DNA of 64,000 nucleotides from Sulfitobacter mediterraneus (GTDB lineage: Bacteria; Pseudomonadota; Alphaproteobacteria; Rhodobacterales; Rhodobacteraceae), in NCBI RefSeq assembly GCF_003054325.1, contig NZ_QBKU01000005.1, forward strand, positions 248,001-312,000, given 5' to 3'. Positions 54,538 through 63,159 of the stretch are shown here, piece by piece (the stretch's first letter is position 1; each line of letters begins with the position of its first letter). Both the position numbers and the translations under genes were made by a program. A model generated the notes under the pieces. That model was not told where the DNA came from, searched no databases, and saw only the letters and a list, made by a program, of their open reading frames with translations.

Positions 54538-56508
54538 TTGGCCAAGCCGCTGACGCGCGCCGACGGACCGCAATCCGTTCCGGCGCTTTTGCAACGCAAC
54601 GCAACACAATTCGCGAACGCACCTGCGTATCGCGAAAAGGAATATGGCATCTGGCAAAGCTGGACCTGGGCCGAAACCCATGATGAGGTTCAGGCGCTTG
54701 CACTGGGGTTGATGAACCTTGGTGTAAACGAGGGTGATTTTGTCGCGGTGATCGGGCGCAACCGTCCGTACCTTTACTGGGCCATGATCGCCGCCGAGAT
54801 GGTCGGCGCGGTGCCGGTGCCGCTTTATCAGGACGCCAACGCCGAAGAGATGGCCTATGTGCTGGGCCATTGCGGCGCACGGTTTGTGATCGTTGGTGAT
54901 CAGGAACAGGTGGATAAGGTGATCGAGGTGCAAGAAGGACTGCATCAGTTTGAACATCTGATTTACCTCGATCCGCGTGGTTTGCGCAAATACGACCACA
55001 CGACATTGCATCAATACAGCCATGTGCAGGATCAGGGCCGCGCGGCCTATGATGAATACATCAAAGAGCTGGATCGCCGCATCGCCAAGCTCGATTATGA
55101 CAGCACCGGTGTGATGCTTTACACGTCCGGTACCACGGGCAAGCCCAAGGGTGTTGTTCTGTCGAACCGCAATGTGATCGAAACCGCCAAATCGTCTTCG
55201 GAATTTGACGGGCTGCGCCAAACCGACGATATTCTGGCCTATCTGCCGATGGCCTGGGTGGGCGATTTCATTTTTTCCGTTGGTCAGGCGATGTGGACGG
55301 GTTTCTGCACAAACTGCCCCGAAAGTGCGGAAACGATGCATGTCGATCTGCGCGAGATCGGGCCGACTTACTACTTTGCTCCGCCCCGCGTGTTTGAAAC
55401 ACAGCTGACCAACGTCATGATCCGTATGGAAGACGCCAGCCCCTTTAAAAAGCGTCTGTTCGACTATTTCATGGCCCATGCCCGCAAGGTTGGCCCCAGC
55501 ATTCTGGATGGCAAACCCGTTGGCGGCTGGGATCGTCTGAAGTACCAGCTTGGCGAATTGTGCATCTACGGACCACTGAAAAATACGCTTGGCTTTAGCC
55601 GGGTGCGTGTGGGTTACACCGCGGGTGAGGCGATTGGGCCCGAGATCTTTGATTTCTACCGCTCGCTTGGGATCAACCTCAAACAGCTGTATGGCCAGAC
55701 CGAAGCCACCGTGTTTATCACTGCGCAGCCTGACGGCGAAGTGCGCAGCGATACCGTTGGTGTGACCTGTCCCGGTGTTGAGCTGAAGATCGCGGACAAT
55801 GGCGAGGTGTTCTACCGCTCTCCGGGTGTGTTTGTGGAATACTACAAAAACGCGGAAAGCACGGCAGATACCAAAGATGCCGAAGGCTGGGTCGCGACGG
55901 GCGATGCGGGCTTTATCGAAGAAGGTTCCGGCCATCTGCGCATCATCGACCGTGCCAAAGACGTGGGCCAGATGGCCGATGGATCGCTCTTTGCGCCTAA
56001 ATACGTTGAAAACAAGCTCAAATTCTTCCCGAACATTCTTGAGGTTGTGGTGTTTGGCAATGGCCGCGATGAATGCACGGCCTTCATCAACATTGACCTA
56101 ACCGCCGTTGGCAACTGGGCCGAGCGGAACAACATCGGCTATGCCTCCTATCAGGAATTGGCACGCCACCCACAGGTGATGGACACGATCCAGAGCCACG
56201 TAGAAGAGGTGAACAAATCGGTTGCAGAAGATGCAATGCTGTCAGGCTGTCAGGTGCACCGTTTTGTGGTTCTGCACAAAGAGTTGGACGCGGATGATGG
56301 CGAACTGACACGGACGCGCAAGGTGCGTCGACGGATCATCGAGGACAAGTTCCACGACATTATCACCGCACTTTATGATGGGTCCAAATCCATCAGCACC
56401 GAAACCGAAGTGACCTATGAAGATGGCCGTAAAGGCAGCATCAAGGCCACATTGGAAGTGCGGGATGCCAAGGTGGTCCCTGTGGCCCGGAAAATGGCCG
56501 CCGAATGA
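54538..56508 (+). CDS. Long-chain acyl-CoA synthetase-like AMP-forming ligase
   Basis: A 656-residue adenylate-forming ligase of the FadD/ACSL type. The phosphate-binding loop is LYTSGTTGKPKGVV, followed by YTAGEAIGPEIFDFYRSLGI, LYGQTEATVF and WVATGDAGFIEEGSGHLRII with the hinge DRAKD. It should activate a carboxylic acid to its CoA thioester. The gene starts with TTG at 54538, preceded seven bases upstream by GGGAGGA; no ATG near the N-terminus fits. Five ABC transporter genes follow on the same strand, so activation of the imported acid is inferred. Confidence 0.9.
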   Translation: MAKPLTRADGPQSVPALLQRNATQFANAPAYREKEYGIWQSWTWAETHDEVQALALGLMNLGVNEGDFVAVIGRNRPYLYWAMIAAEMVGAVPVPLYQDANAEEMAYVLGHCGARFVIVGDQEQVDKVIEVQEGLHQFEHLIYLDPRGLRKYDHTTLHQYSHVQDQGRAAYDEYIKELDRRIAKLDYDSTGVMLYTSGTTGKPKGVVLSNRNVIETAKSSSEFDGLRQTDDILAYLPMAWVGDFIFSVGQAMWTGFCTNCPESAETMHVDLREIGPTYYFAPPRVFETQLTNVMIRMEDASPFKKRLFDYFMAHARKVGPSILDGKPVGGWDRLKYQLGELCIYGPLKNTLGFSRVRVGYTAGEAIGPEIFDFYRSLGINLKQLYGQTEATVFITAQPDGEVRSDTVGVTCPGVELKIADNGEVFYRSPGVFVEYYKNAESTADTKDAEGWVATGDAGFIEEGSGHLRIIDRAKDVGQMADGSLFAPKYVENKLKFFPNILEVVVFGNGRDECTAFINIDLTAVGNWAERNNIGYASYQELARHPQVMDTIQSHVEEVNKSVAEDAMLSGCQVHRFVVLHKELDADDGELTRTRKVRRRIIEDKFHDIITALYDGSKSISTETEVTYEDGRKGSIKATLEVRDAKVVPVARKMAAE

Positions 56509-56575
56509 TGGGTCAAGTGAGGCCCGCATGGACGGCACAGCAAAGAATTGAACTCAGGGTGAAGGGGGGCGCGGT

Positions 56576-57394
56576 GTGAACGCAACTGCAGAAAGCTATA
56601 CCACCGAAGACGGGCGCACGATTGGGCCTGTGGTGATGGAGATGAAGAACATCACCCTCCGTTTTGGCGGGGTTGAGGCGATCAAGGATATCTCCTTTGA
56701 CATTCGCGAAGGCGAGATCCGCGCGATTATCGGCCCGAATGGTGCCGGCAAATCGTCAATGCTCAACGTGATCAGCGGCTTTTACGTCCCGCAGGAAGGC
56801 GAGGTCTGGTACAAAGGCAGCCGCCGTCCGTCGATGAGGCCCTATCAAGTCGCCGAGCAGGGCATCGCCCGTACGTTTCAGAACATCGCCTTGTTCGAAG
56901 GGATGTCTGTACTGGACAACGTGATGACGGGCCGTTTGACCCATATGAATACTGGCCTGTTTGCCCAGTCTTTCTGGAAGGGCAAAGCCGAGCAGGAAGA
57001 GATCGCCAACCGCGAAGTTGCGGAAAAGATTATCGACTTTCTCGAAATTCAGGCGATCCGCAAAACCCCAGTGTCACGTTTGTCCTACGGTTTGAAAAAA
57101 CGTGTGGAGCTGGCACGGGCCTTGGCGGCCGAGCCGTCGATCCTGCTGCTGGATGAACCGATGGCAGGCATGAACGTCGAGGAAAAAGAGGACATGAGCC
57201 GCTTTATTCTCGATGTGAATGACGAATTTGGCACCACGATTGCCCTGATCGAACACGACATGGGTGTTGTGATGGACCTGTCCGACCGTGTGGTCGTGAT
57301 GGACTACGGTAAAAAAATTGGCGACGGCACACCCGACGACGTGCGCAACAACCAAGACGTGATTGATGCCTATCTGGGGGTGGCCCATGACTGA
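56576..57394 (+). CDS. Branched-chain-type ABC transporter ATPase (LivG-like)
   Basis: A 272-residue ATPase. Walker A is GPNGAGKSSMLNVISG, the family loop GIARTFQNIALFEGMSVLDNVMTG follows, the signature is LSYGLKKRVELARALA, and Walker B is LLLDEPMAGMN. ARTFQN is typical of LivG. The start is GTG at 56576 behind AAGGGGGGC. It lies 67 bases from the ligase gene. Together with the LivF-like ATPase at 61006 it drives one transporter. Confidence 0.92.
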   Translation: MNATAESYTTEDGRTIGPVVMEMKNITLRFGGVEAIKDISFDIREGEIRAIIGPNGAGKSSMLNVISGFYVPQEGEVWYKGSRRPSMRPYQVAEQGIARTFQNIALFEGMSVLDNVMTGRLTHMNTGLFAQSFWKGKAEQEEIANREVAEKIIDFLEIQAIRKTPVSRLSYGLKKRVELARALAAEPSILLLDEPMAGMNVEEKEDMSRFILDVNDEFGTTIALIEHDMGVVMDLSDRVVVMDYGKKIGDGTPDDVRNNQDVIDAYLGVAHD

Positions 57395-57421
57395 GCATTT
57401 GATTGAAAAGGGAGCACACTG

Positions 57422-58429
57422 ATGCCCGAACAACTGGCTTTTACAATCGAAGTGTTCCTCAATGGCCTGATGGCCGGGGTGCTTTATGCGCTGGTCGCGC
57501 TGGGCTTTGTCCTGATCTACAAGGCGTCCGGTATTTTTAACTATGCCCAAGGGGTCATGGCGCTGTTTGCGGCGATGACGCTGGTGGGTATCCAGAACGG
57601 ACAAGTGCCGTTCTCGCATCTGATCAACGCCATTCTGGGCACCGATGTGCACCACTTTGGCTGGCATGTGCATTCCGCGATTGCGATCGTCTTTACCGTT
57701 GCGGTGATGGTGCTGCTGGCGGTCTGTGTGCAACGGTTCGTGTTCCGGCATCTGGTCGGGCAGGAGCCAATCATCCTGTTCATGGCAACCATCGGTCTGG
57801 CGTATTTCCTCGAAGGAGTCGCTGATCTGATGTGGGGCTCTGAGATCAAATCACTGAATGTTTGCGCAACAGAGGGCGCCTGCCTTCCGCAGGGTCTGAA
57901 CATGTGGATCGACGAGACAACCTACAACGCCTTTGGTTACGGCTTCTTTATCGATAACCTTGATATCGTGGCCAGCATCGTTGCGATCATTCTGGTGGTT
58001 GGGCTGGTGATGTTTGCCCAATACACCAAACAGGGCCGTGCTATGCGGGCTGTAGCGGATGACCACCAGGCGGCGTTGTCGGTGGGTGTATCACTCAACT
58101 TTATCTGGATTTTGGTCTGGTCGCTTGCGGGTTTTGTCGCACTGGTGGCAGGCATCATGTGGGGCGCAAAATCGGGCGTGCAGTTCTCGCTGTCGCTGAT
58201 TGCGCTTAAGGCTTTGCCAGTGCTGATGCTGGGCGGCTTTACCTCAATCCCCGGCGCGATTGTCGGTGGCCTGATCATCGGTGTGGGTGAAAAGCTGTTT
58301 GAATTCCTGATCGGCGCGCCCTTCCTTGGCGGCGCAACCGAGAACTGGTTTGCCTATATGCTGGCGCTCTTGTTCCTGGTCTTCCGGCCGCAGGGTCTGT
58401 TTGGGGAGAAGATCATTGAGCGCGTATGA
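57422..58429 (+). CDS. Branched-chain-type ABC transporter permease (LivH-like)
   Basis: A 335-residue membrane protein with eight or nine segments. LNGLMAGVLYALVALGFVLIY opens it, FNYAQGVMALFAA follows, and the EAA-like loop region GRAMRAVADDHQAALSVGV and GFTSIPGAIVGGLIIGVGE are typical of LivH. It contains a hydrophilic insertion around residues 140-165 with two cysteines (NVCATEGACLPQ) that is longer than in amino-acid transporters. The substrate is probably not simply leucine. Confidence 0.92.
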   Translation: MPEQLAFTIEVFLNGLMAGVLYALVALGFVLIYKASGIFNYAQGVMALFAAMTLVGIQNGQVPFSHLINAILGTDVHHFGWHVHSAIAIVFTVAVMVLLAVCVQRFVFRHLVGQEPIILFMATIGLAYFLEGVADLMWGSEIKSLNVCATEGACLPQGLNMWIDETTYNAFGYGFFIDNLDIVASIVAIILVVGLVMFAQYTKQGRAMRAVADDHQAALSVGVSLNFIWILVWSLAGFVALVAGIMWGAKSGVQFSLSLIALKALPVLMLGGFTSIPGAIVGGLIIGVGEKLFEFLIGAPFLGGATENWFAYMLALLFLVFRPQGLFGEKIIERV

Positions 58430-58481
58430 CCAAGCTATCCCGCAAACCCACGCGACCGAATACTTGAGAGGGAACTTCTAA

Positions 58482-59558
58482 ATGTTCTACCGTGAAGCCG
58501 GCGATTTCAACACGTCCTACGCCGAGGACCAGCAGACATTCCCGATCAAATTTGACCGTTACCGGTACTATGTGGTGCTGTTTATCGCGATCTTTGTGGT
58601 CCCGTTCATCATCAATGACTACTGGGCAAACTCGTTCCTGTTGCCGTTTCTGATTTACGCAATTGCGGCCATCGGGCTGAACATCCTCGTGGGCTATTGC
58701 GGGCAGGTCTCACTTGGCACCGGGGGGTTCATGGCGGTGGGTGCCTATGCCTGCTACAAGCTGATGACGGCGATGCCGGACGTCAGCATGTTCATCCACG
58801 TTCTGCTTGCGGGTCTGATCACAGCCGCGGTGGGGGTTCTGTTTGGCCTACCATCGCTGCGGATCAAAGGGTTCTACCTTGCTGTGGCGACACTGGCGGC
58901 GCAGTTCTTTCTGGTCTGGCTTTTTAACCGGGTGCCGTGGTTCTACAACTACTCTGCCTCTGGCCAGATCAACGCACCCGAGCGTGACACATTTGGCATC
59001 CTGATCACCGGCCCCAATACCGAGGCCTGGGCGACTTATATGTTCTGCCTGATCTTCACCATCGCATCAGCGCTGGTGGCACGGAACCTGACGCGCGGCT
59101 CTGTCGGGCGCAAATGGATGGCGATCCGCGATATGGACATCGCCGCCGAGATCATCGGGGTGAACCCGTTGCGGGCCAAACTGACGGCTTTTGCGGTGTC
59201 CTCGTTCTTTATCGGTATCTCGGGCGCTTTGTTCTTTTCGATCTATCTGGGCGCGGTGGAAGTTGGCGAAGTCTTCGGCATCACCAAATCCTTCCTCGTG
59301 CTCTTTATGATCATCATCGGCGGCCTTGGCTCTATCTTCGGCTCTTTTGCGGGCGCAGCTTTCCTTGTGTTGCTGCCGGTCCTGCTCAAAATTGTCGGCG
59401 TGGATTGGCTGGGCTGGCCCACGGATATCGTTGCGCACTTGCAGCTTGTGATCGTGGGTGGTCTGATCGTTGTGTTCCTGATCGCGGAACCACATGGCCT
59501 GGCGCAACTGTGGCGCGTGGCCAAAGAAAAATTGAGATTGTGGCCCTTCCCGCACTAG
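58482..59558 (+). CDS. Branched-chain-type ABC transporter permease (LivM-like)
   Basis: A 358-residue membrane protein. After a polar N-terminal 35 residues come about nine segments, with AIGLNILVGYCGQVSLGTGGFMAVGAY, LRIKGFYLAVATLAAQFF and GRKWMAIRDMDIAAEIIGVN as the LivM pattern. FGSFAGAAFLVLLPVLL ends the core. GAGAGGGAAC precedes the ATG. It follows LivH by 52 bases. Confidence 0.92.
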   Translation: MFYREAGDFNTSYAEDQQTFPIKFDRYRYYVVLFIAIFVVPFIINDYWANSFLLPFLIYAIAAIGLNILVGYCGQVSLGTGGFMAVGAYACYKLMTAMPDVSMFIHVLLAGLITAAVGVLFGLPSLRIKGFYLAVATLAAQFFLVWLFNRVPWFYNYSASGQINAPERDTFGILITGPNTEAWATYMFCLIFTIASALVARNLTRGSVGRKWMAIRDMDIAAEIIGVNPLRAKLTAFAVSSFFIGISGALFFSIYLGAVEVGEVFGITKSFLVLFMIIIGGLGSIFGSFAGAAFLVLLPVLLKIVGVDWLGWPTDIVAHLQLVIVGGLIVVFLIAEPHGLAQLWRVAKEKLRLWPFPH

Positions 59559-59597
59559 GGAAGGCCATGGGAAGACGACGGGGCAAACCCTGTCGAT

Positions 59598-59620
59598 GGC
59601 GGGGTGAACCCCGCCCTACG
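59598..59620. repeat. REP-like hairpin, copy 2
   Basis: GGCGGGGT-GA-ACCCCGCC then CTACG, an 8-bp perfect stem between the LivM-like and binding-protein genes. Same layout as 6620-6642. Confidence 0.55.
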
Positions 59621-59653
59621 GAAATCGGATAATATCCAAGGGAGGAAACACCG

Positions 59654-60937
59654 ATGAAATATAAACTAGGTACACTGGCCGTTGCAGGCCTGATGGCGGC
59701 AAGCCCGGTCATGGCGGATCTCGTATTCCCAAGCCTGAGCTACCGGACCGGCCCATACGCCGCTGGCGGCATCCCGTTTGCCGATGGCTATGCGGATTAT
59801 TTCACCATGCTGAACGCCCGTGACGGCGGCATCGGCGGCGTGATGGCCAAGGTCATCGAATGCGAAACCGGCTATAACACCGAAAAAGGTGTGGAATGCT
59901 ACGAATCCACCAAAGGCGAAGGCGCTTTGGTGTATCAACCGCTGTCCACAGGTATCACCTACCAGCTGATCCCGAAAACCACGGCTGACAACATTCCGAT
60001 GCACACCATGGGCTATGGCCGGACGTCTGCTGCAAACGGCAAAGTGTTCAGCCACACGTTCAACTATCCTGCGAACTACTGGAACGGTGCCTCCGGCGCG
60101 ATCAACTATCTGCTGAGCGAGAACGGCGGTGATCTGAAGGGTAAAAAAGTTGCTCTGGTTTACCACAACTCCGCCTACGGCAAAGAGCCGATCCGCACCT
60201 TGCAGGAACTGTCCGCCAAGCACGGCTTTGAATTCAAGGAAGTGCCAGTTGACCACCCCGGTCAGGAGCAGAAATCCCAGTGGCTGCAAATTCGCCGCGA
60301 CAAGCCTGACTATGTGATCATGTACGGCTGGGGCGTAATGAACCAGGTTGCGGTTCAAGAAGCGGCCAACATCCGTTTCCCAATGGAAAACTTCATTGGC
60401 ATCTGGTGGTCCGGTTCCGAGAACGACGTTCTGGCAGCAGGCGACAAGGCTGACGGCTACAAGGCGCTGACATTCCACGGAGTTGGCGATGACTTCCCGG
60501 TGTTTGACGACATCCAGAAGCACGTTGTTGATGCAGGCAATGCGGCCGGTGCTGGCGATCAGATCGGTACTGTTCTCTACAACCGTGGCCTCTATGCCGC
60601 GATGCTCGCAGCCGAAGCGGCGAAGACTGCACAGGAAATCCACGGCACCGCAGACATCACCCCGGCGATGATGCGCGATGGCATGGAAAATCTGGAGATC
60701 ACCGAAGAAAAAATGGCCGGCCTCGGCATGCCAAACTTCGGTCCATCCTTCAGCGTGTCCTGTGACAACCACGGTGGTCCGGGCCTGATCGGGATGACCC
60801 AGTGGGACGCGACCGCAAAAGAGTGGAAGCTGATCTCTGAGTTCTCCGAAACAGACATGTCTGTGATCCAGCCGCTGATCGACGCGGATTCCGGTGCCTA
60901 TGCATCTGAAAACAACATCGAAGCGGGTTGTAAGTAA
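59654..60937 (+). CDS. ABC transporter substrate-binding protein, branched-chain class
   Basis: A 427-residue periplasmic binding protein (Peripla_BP_6 type) with signal peptide MKYKLGTLAVAGLMAASPVMA. The mature protein starts LVFPSLSYRTGPYAAGGIPF, a sequence unlike LivJ/LivK for amino acids. It continues with VALVYHNSAYGKEPIRTLQ and two cysteines near 70-80 that may pair. The position between two acyl-CoA-ligase-type genes suggests it binds a carboxylic acid. GGGAGGAAACACC precedes the ATG. Confidence 0.9.
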   Translation: MKYKLGTLAVAGLMAASPVMADLVFPSLSYRTGPYAAGGIPFADGYADYFTMLNARDGGIGGVMAKVIECETGYNTEKGVECYESTKGEGALVYQPLSTGITYQLIPKTTADNIPMHTMGYGRTSAANGKVFSHTFNYPANYWNGASGAINYLLSENGGDLKGKKVALVYHNSAYGKEPIRTLQELSAKHGFEFKEVPVDHPGQEQKSQWLQIRRDKPDYVIMYGWGVMNQVAVQEAANIRFPMENFIGIWWSGSENDVLAAGDKADGYKALTFHGVGDDFPVFDDIQKHVVDAGNAAGAGDQIGTVLYNRGLYAAMLAAEAAKTAQEIHGTADITPAMMRDGMENLEITEEKMAGLGMPNFGPSFSVSCDNHGGPGLIGMTQWDATAKEWKLISEFSETDMSVIQPLIDADSGAYASENNIEAGCK

Positions 60938-60945
60938 CCGTTTCC

Positions 60946-60975
60946 CTCTGGCCGCAGCATCCGTTGCGGCCAGAG
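60946..60975 (+). promoter_or_regulatory. Intercistronic stem-loop after the binding-protein gene
   Basis: CTCTGGCCGCA (60946-60956) pairs fully with TGCGGCCAGAG (60965-60975) around an eight-base loop, with no T-run behind. Such stems protect binding-protein mRNA and let it outnumber the membrane subunits; that role is inferred. Confidence 0.6.
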
Positions 60976-61005
60976 ATCCCACGATTTTAATGAAGGGTTT
61001 GCCCC

Positions 61006-61842
61006 ATGCTGGATGCTGCCAATACCGCCGAGACTCAGGTCGAGAATGTCCTTGAGGTCAACAATATTGAGGTGATCTACAATCACGTGATCCTTGTATT
61101 GAAAGGCGTGAGCCTGAACGTGCCCAAAGGTGGCATCACCGCCTTGCTGGGCGGCAATGGCGCGGGCAAAACCACCACGCTCAAGGCGATTTCGGGTTTG
61201 CTGGCCTCTGAACGGGGCGAGGTGACCAAAGGGTCGATCAAATACCGCGGTCTCGATATTCAGGACGCCGATCCTGCCGAAACCGTGAAAAAAGGGGTCG
61301 TGCAGGTGATGGAAGGCCGTCACTGTTTTGAGCATCTGACCATCGAAGAGAACCTGATGACGGGCGCCTATACCCGCACCGACGGCAATGCCGCCATCGC
61401 AGCCGATCTCGAAATGGTTTACAACTATTTCCCCCGTTTGAAAGAGCGCCGCAAAAGTCAGGCAGGCTATACCTCAGGCGGAGAACAGCAGATGTGCGCC
61501 GTGGGCCGCGCCTTGATGAGCCGCCCCGAGACCATCTTGCTTGATGAGCCTTCCATGGGGCTGGCGCCACAACTGGTGGAGCAGATCTTTGAGATCGTCA
61601 AAGCCATCAACGAACAGGAAGGCGTAACTTTCCTTCTGGCCGAACAGAACACCAACGTTGCCCTGCGCTATGCCCACTATGGTTACATCCTTGAATCGGG
61701 CCGTGTGGTGATGGACGGCCCTGCCGCCGATCTGCGCGAAAACAAAGACGTTAAGGAATTCTATTTGGGAATGTCGGATGAAGGGCGCAAATCCTTCCGC
61801 GATGTGCGCAGCTATCGCCGCCGCAAGCGTTGGCTCAGCTAA
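61006..61842 (+). CDS. Branched-chain-type ABC transporter ATPase (LivF-like)
   Basis: A 278-residue ATPase: Walker A GGNGAGKTTTLKAISG, signature TSGGEQQMCAVGRALMSRP, Walker B ILLDEPSMGLAPQL. QVMEGRHCFEHLTIEENLMTG is the LivF loop. The C-terminus is extended by about 25 basic residues (SYRRRKRW). It shares the operon with the LivG, LivH, LivM and binding-protein genes. Confidence 0.92.
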   Translation: MLDAANTAETQVENVLEVNNIEVIYNHVILVLKGVSLNVPKGGITALLGGNGAGKTTTLKAISGLLASERGEVTKGSIKYRGLDIQDADPAETVKKGVVQVMEGRHCFEHLTIEENLMTGAYTRTDGNAAIAADLEMVYNYFPRLKERRKSQAGYTSGGEQQMCAVGRALMSRPETILLDEPSMGLAPQLVEQIFEIVKAINEQEGVTFLLAEQNTNVALRYAHYGYILESGRVVMDGPAADLRENKDVKEFYLGMSDEGRKSFRDVRSYRRRKRWLS

Positions 61843-61890
61843 GCGCGTCCCAAGACTGATTTTATTGCAATTTTAACCGGGGTAGATGCC

Positions 61891-63099
61891 ATGGCCAGCA
61901 CCTCTTTCTTTGACGACCAAGAAACGCGCAGCGCCGATCAGCGTGCAGCGGATCAATCCGCGCTTTTGCGCAGCCGTCTTGCGGCCATCACCGAAGCCCC
62001 GGCGCAGTGGCGCGATGCCGCTGCAACCGTGCAAACGGCGGCGGATCTCGTGGCATTGCCGGTGCTGCGCAAATCCGATTTGTCAGGCTGGCAAAAGCAA
62101 AACCCGCCTTTTGGCGGTATCGCGGTCAGCAATGTCACCCATGTCTTTCAATCCCCAGGTCCGATCTATGAACCCGGCAGCACCAGTGTGGCCGATTTCT
62201 GGCGCATGGGGCGGTTTTTGAATGCTGCCGGATTTGGTGCGGATGATATCGTGCAAAACTGCTTTGGATATCACCTGACCCCGGCAGGCCACATGTTTGA
62301 AAGCGGTGCGCGGGCGGTTGGGGCCAAGGTTCTGCCTGCGGGCACCGGCCAGACCGAACTGCAGGTCCGTGCGGCGGTCGATATTGGCACCACCGGCTAT
62401 GCGGGTACGCCCGATTACCTGAAGATCATTCTCGAAAAAGCGGATGAAATGGGCGAAACGCTCAAGATCACCAAGGCCGCCGTGGGCGGCGGGGCGTTGT
62501 TCCCCTCCTTGCGCAGCTACTACATCGATCGCGGCATTGCTTGTCTGCAATGCTATGCCACCGCCGATCTGGGAAACATTGCGTATGAGAGCCCCGCGAT
62601 GGAAGGCATGATCGTCGATGAAGGTGTAATCGTTGAGATCGTGACCCCCGGCACCGGCGATCCTGTCGCCCCCGGCGAGGTTGGCGAGGTTGTCGTGACC
62701 TCCCTGAACCCAGATTACCCTTTGATCCGTTTCGCCACCGGCGATCTGAGCGCGGCCATGGACGGCACATCGCCTTGCGGGCGCACCAACATGCGGATCA
62801 AGGGCTGGATGGGCCGCGCCGATCAGACCACCAAGATCAAAGGCATGTTTGTTCGCCCCGAACAGGTGGCCGAACTGGTCGCCCACCACGCCGAAGTCGC
62901 CAAGGCCCGTGTCGTGGCCAGCCGCGCCGGAGAACAGGACGTGATGACCGTCCAGATCGAAGCCAGTGGCGGTGACGCGGATGCCTATGCCCAATCGGTT
63001 CAGCAATTGCTCAAGCTCAAGGGCAAGATCGAAGTCGTCGCCCCCGGCAGCCTGCCTAAGGACGGGTTGGTGATCGAGGATCAGCGCAGCTACGACTAA
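61891..63099 (+). CDS. PaaK-like AMP-forming ligase with altered phosphate loop
   Basis: A 402-residue protein matching phenylacetate-CoA ligase in order and in most blocks. It has NCFGYHLTPAGHMFESGAR, CYATADLGNIAYES, VGEVVVTSLNPDYPLIRFAT and the hinge-region GRADQTTKIKGMFVRPEQV. Where active PaaK enzymes have the Ser/Thr/Gly phosphate loop (SSGTTGKP) it reads VFQSPGPIYEPGST (85-98). Either this group uses a changed loop or it is not a normal ligase. It is 48 bases behind the LivF gene and presumably acts on the same imported acid. Confidence 0.82.
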   Translation: MASTSFFDDQETRSADQRAADQSALLRSRLAAITEAPAQWRDAAATVQTAADLVALPVLRKSDLSGWQKQNPPFGGIAVSNVTHVFQSPGPIYEPGSTSVADFWRMGRFLNAAGFGADDIVQNCFGYHLTPAGHMFESGARAVGAKVLPAGTGQTELQVRAAVDIGTTGYAGTPDYLKIILEKADEMGETLKITKAAVGGGALFPSLRSYYIDRGIACLQCYATADLGNIAYESPAMEGMIVDEGVIVEIVTPGTGDPVAPGEVGEVVVTSLNPDYPLIRFATGDLSAAMDGTSPCGRTNMRIKGWMGRADQTTKIKGMFVRPEQVAELVAHHAEVAKARVVASRAGEQDVMTVQIEASGGDADAYAQSVQQLLKLKGKIEVVAPGSLPKDGLVIEDQRSYD

Positions 63100-63159
63100 A
63101 CCCGTGCCATCAGGTGTGCACGCACTGGTATTCCTGAGCAGAATCGTCGAAATAGGGGC

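Noticed and set aside
54457..55935. 492-codon minus-strand open frame opposite the acyl-CoA ligase
   Set aside because: The plus strand encodes a complete adenylate-forming enzyme; this is an antisense shadow.
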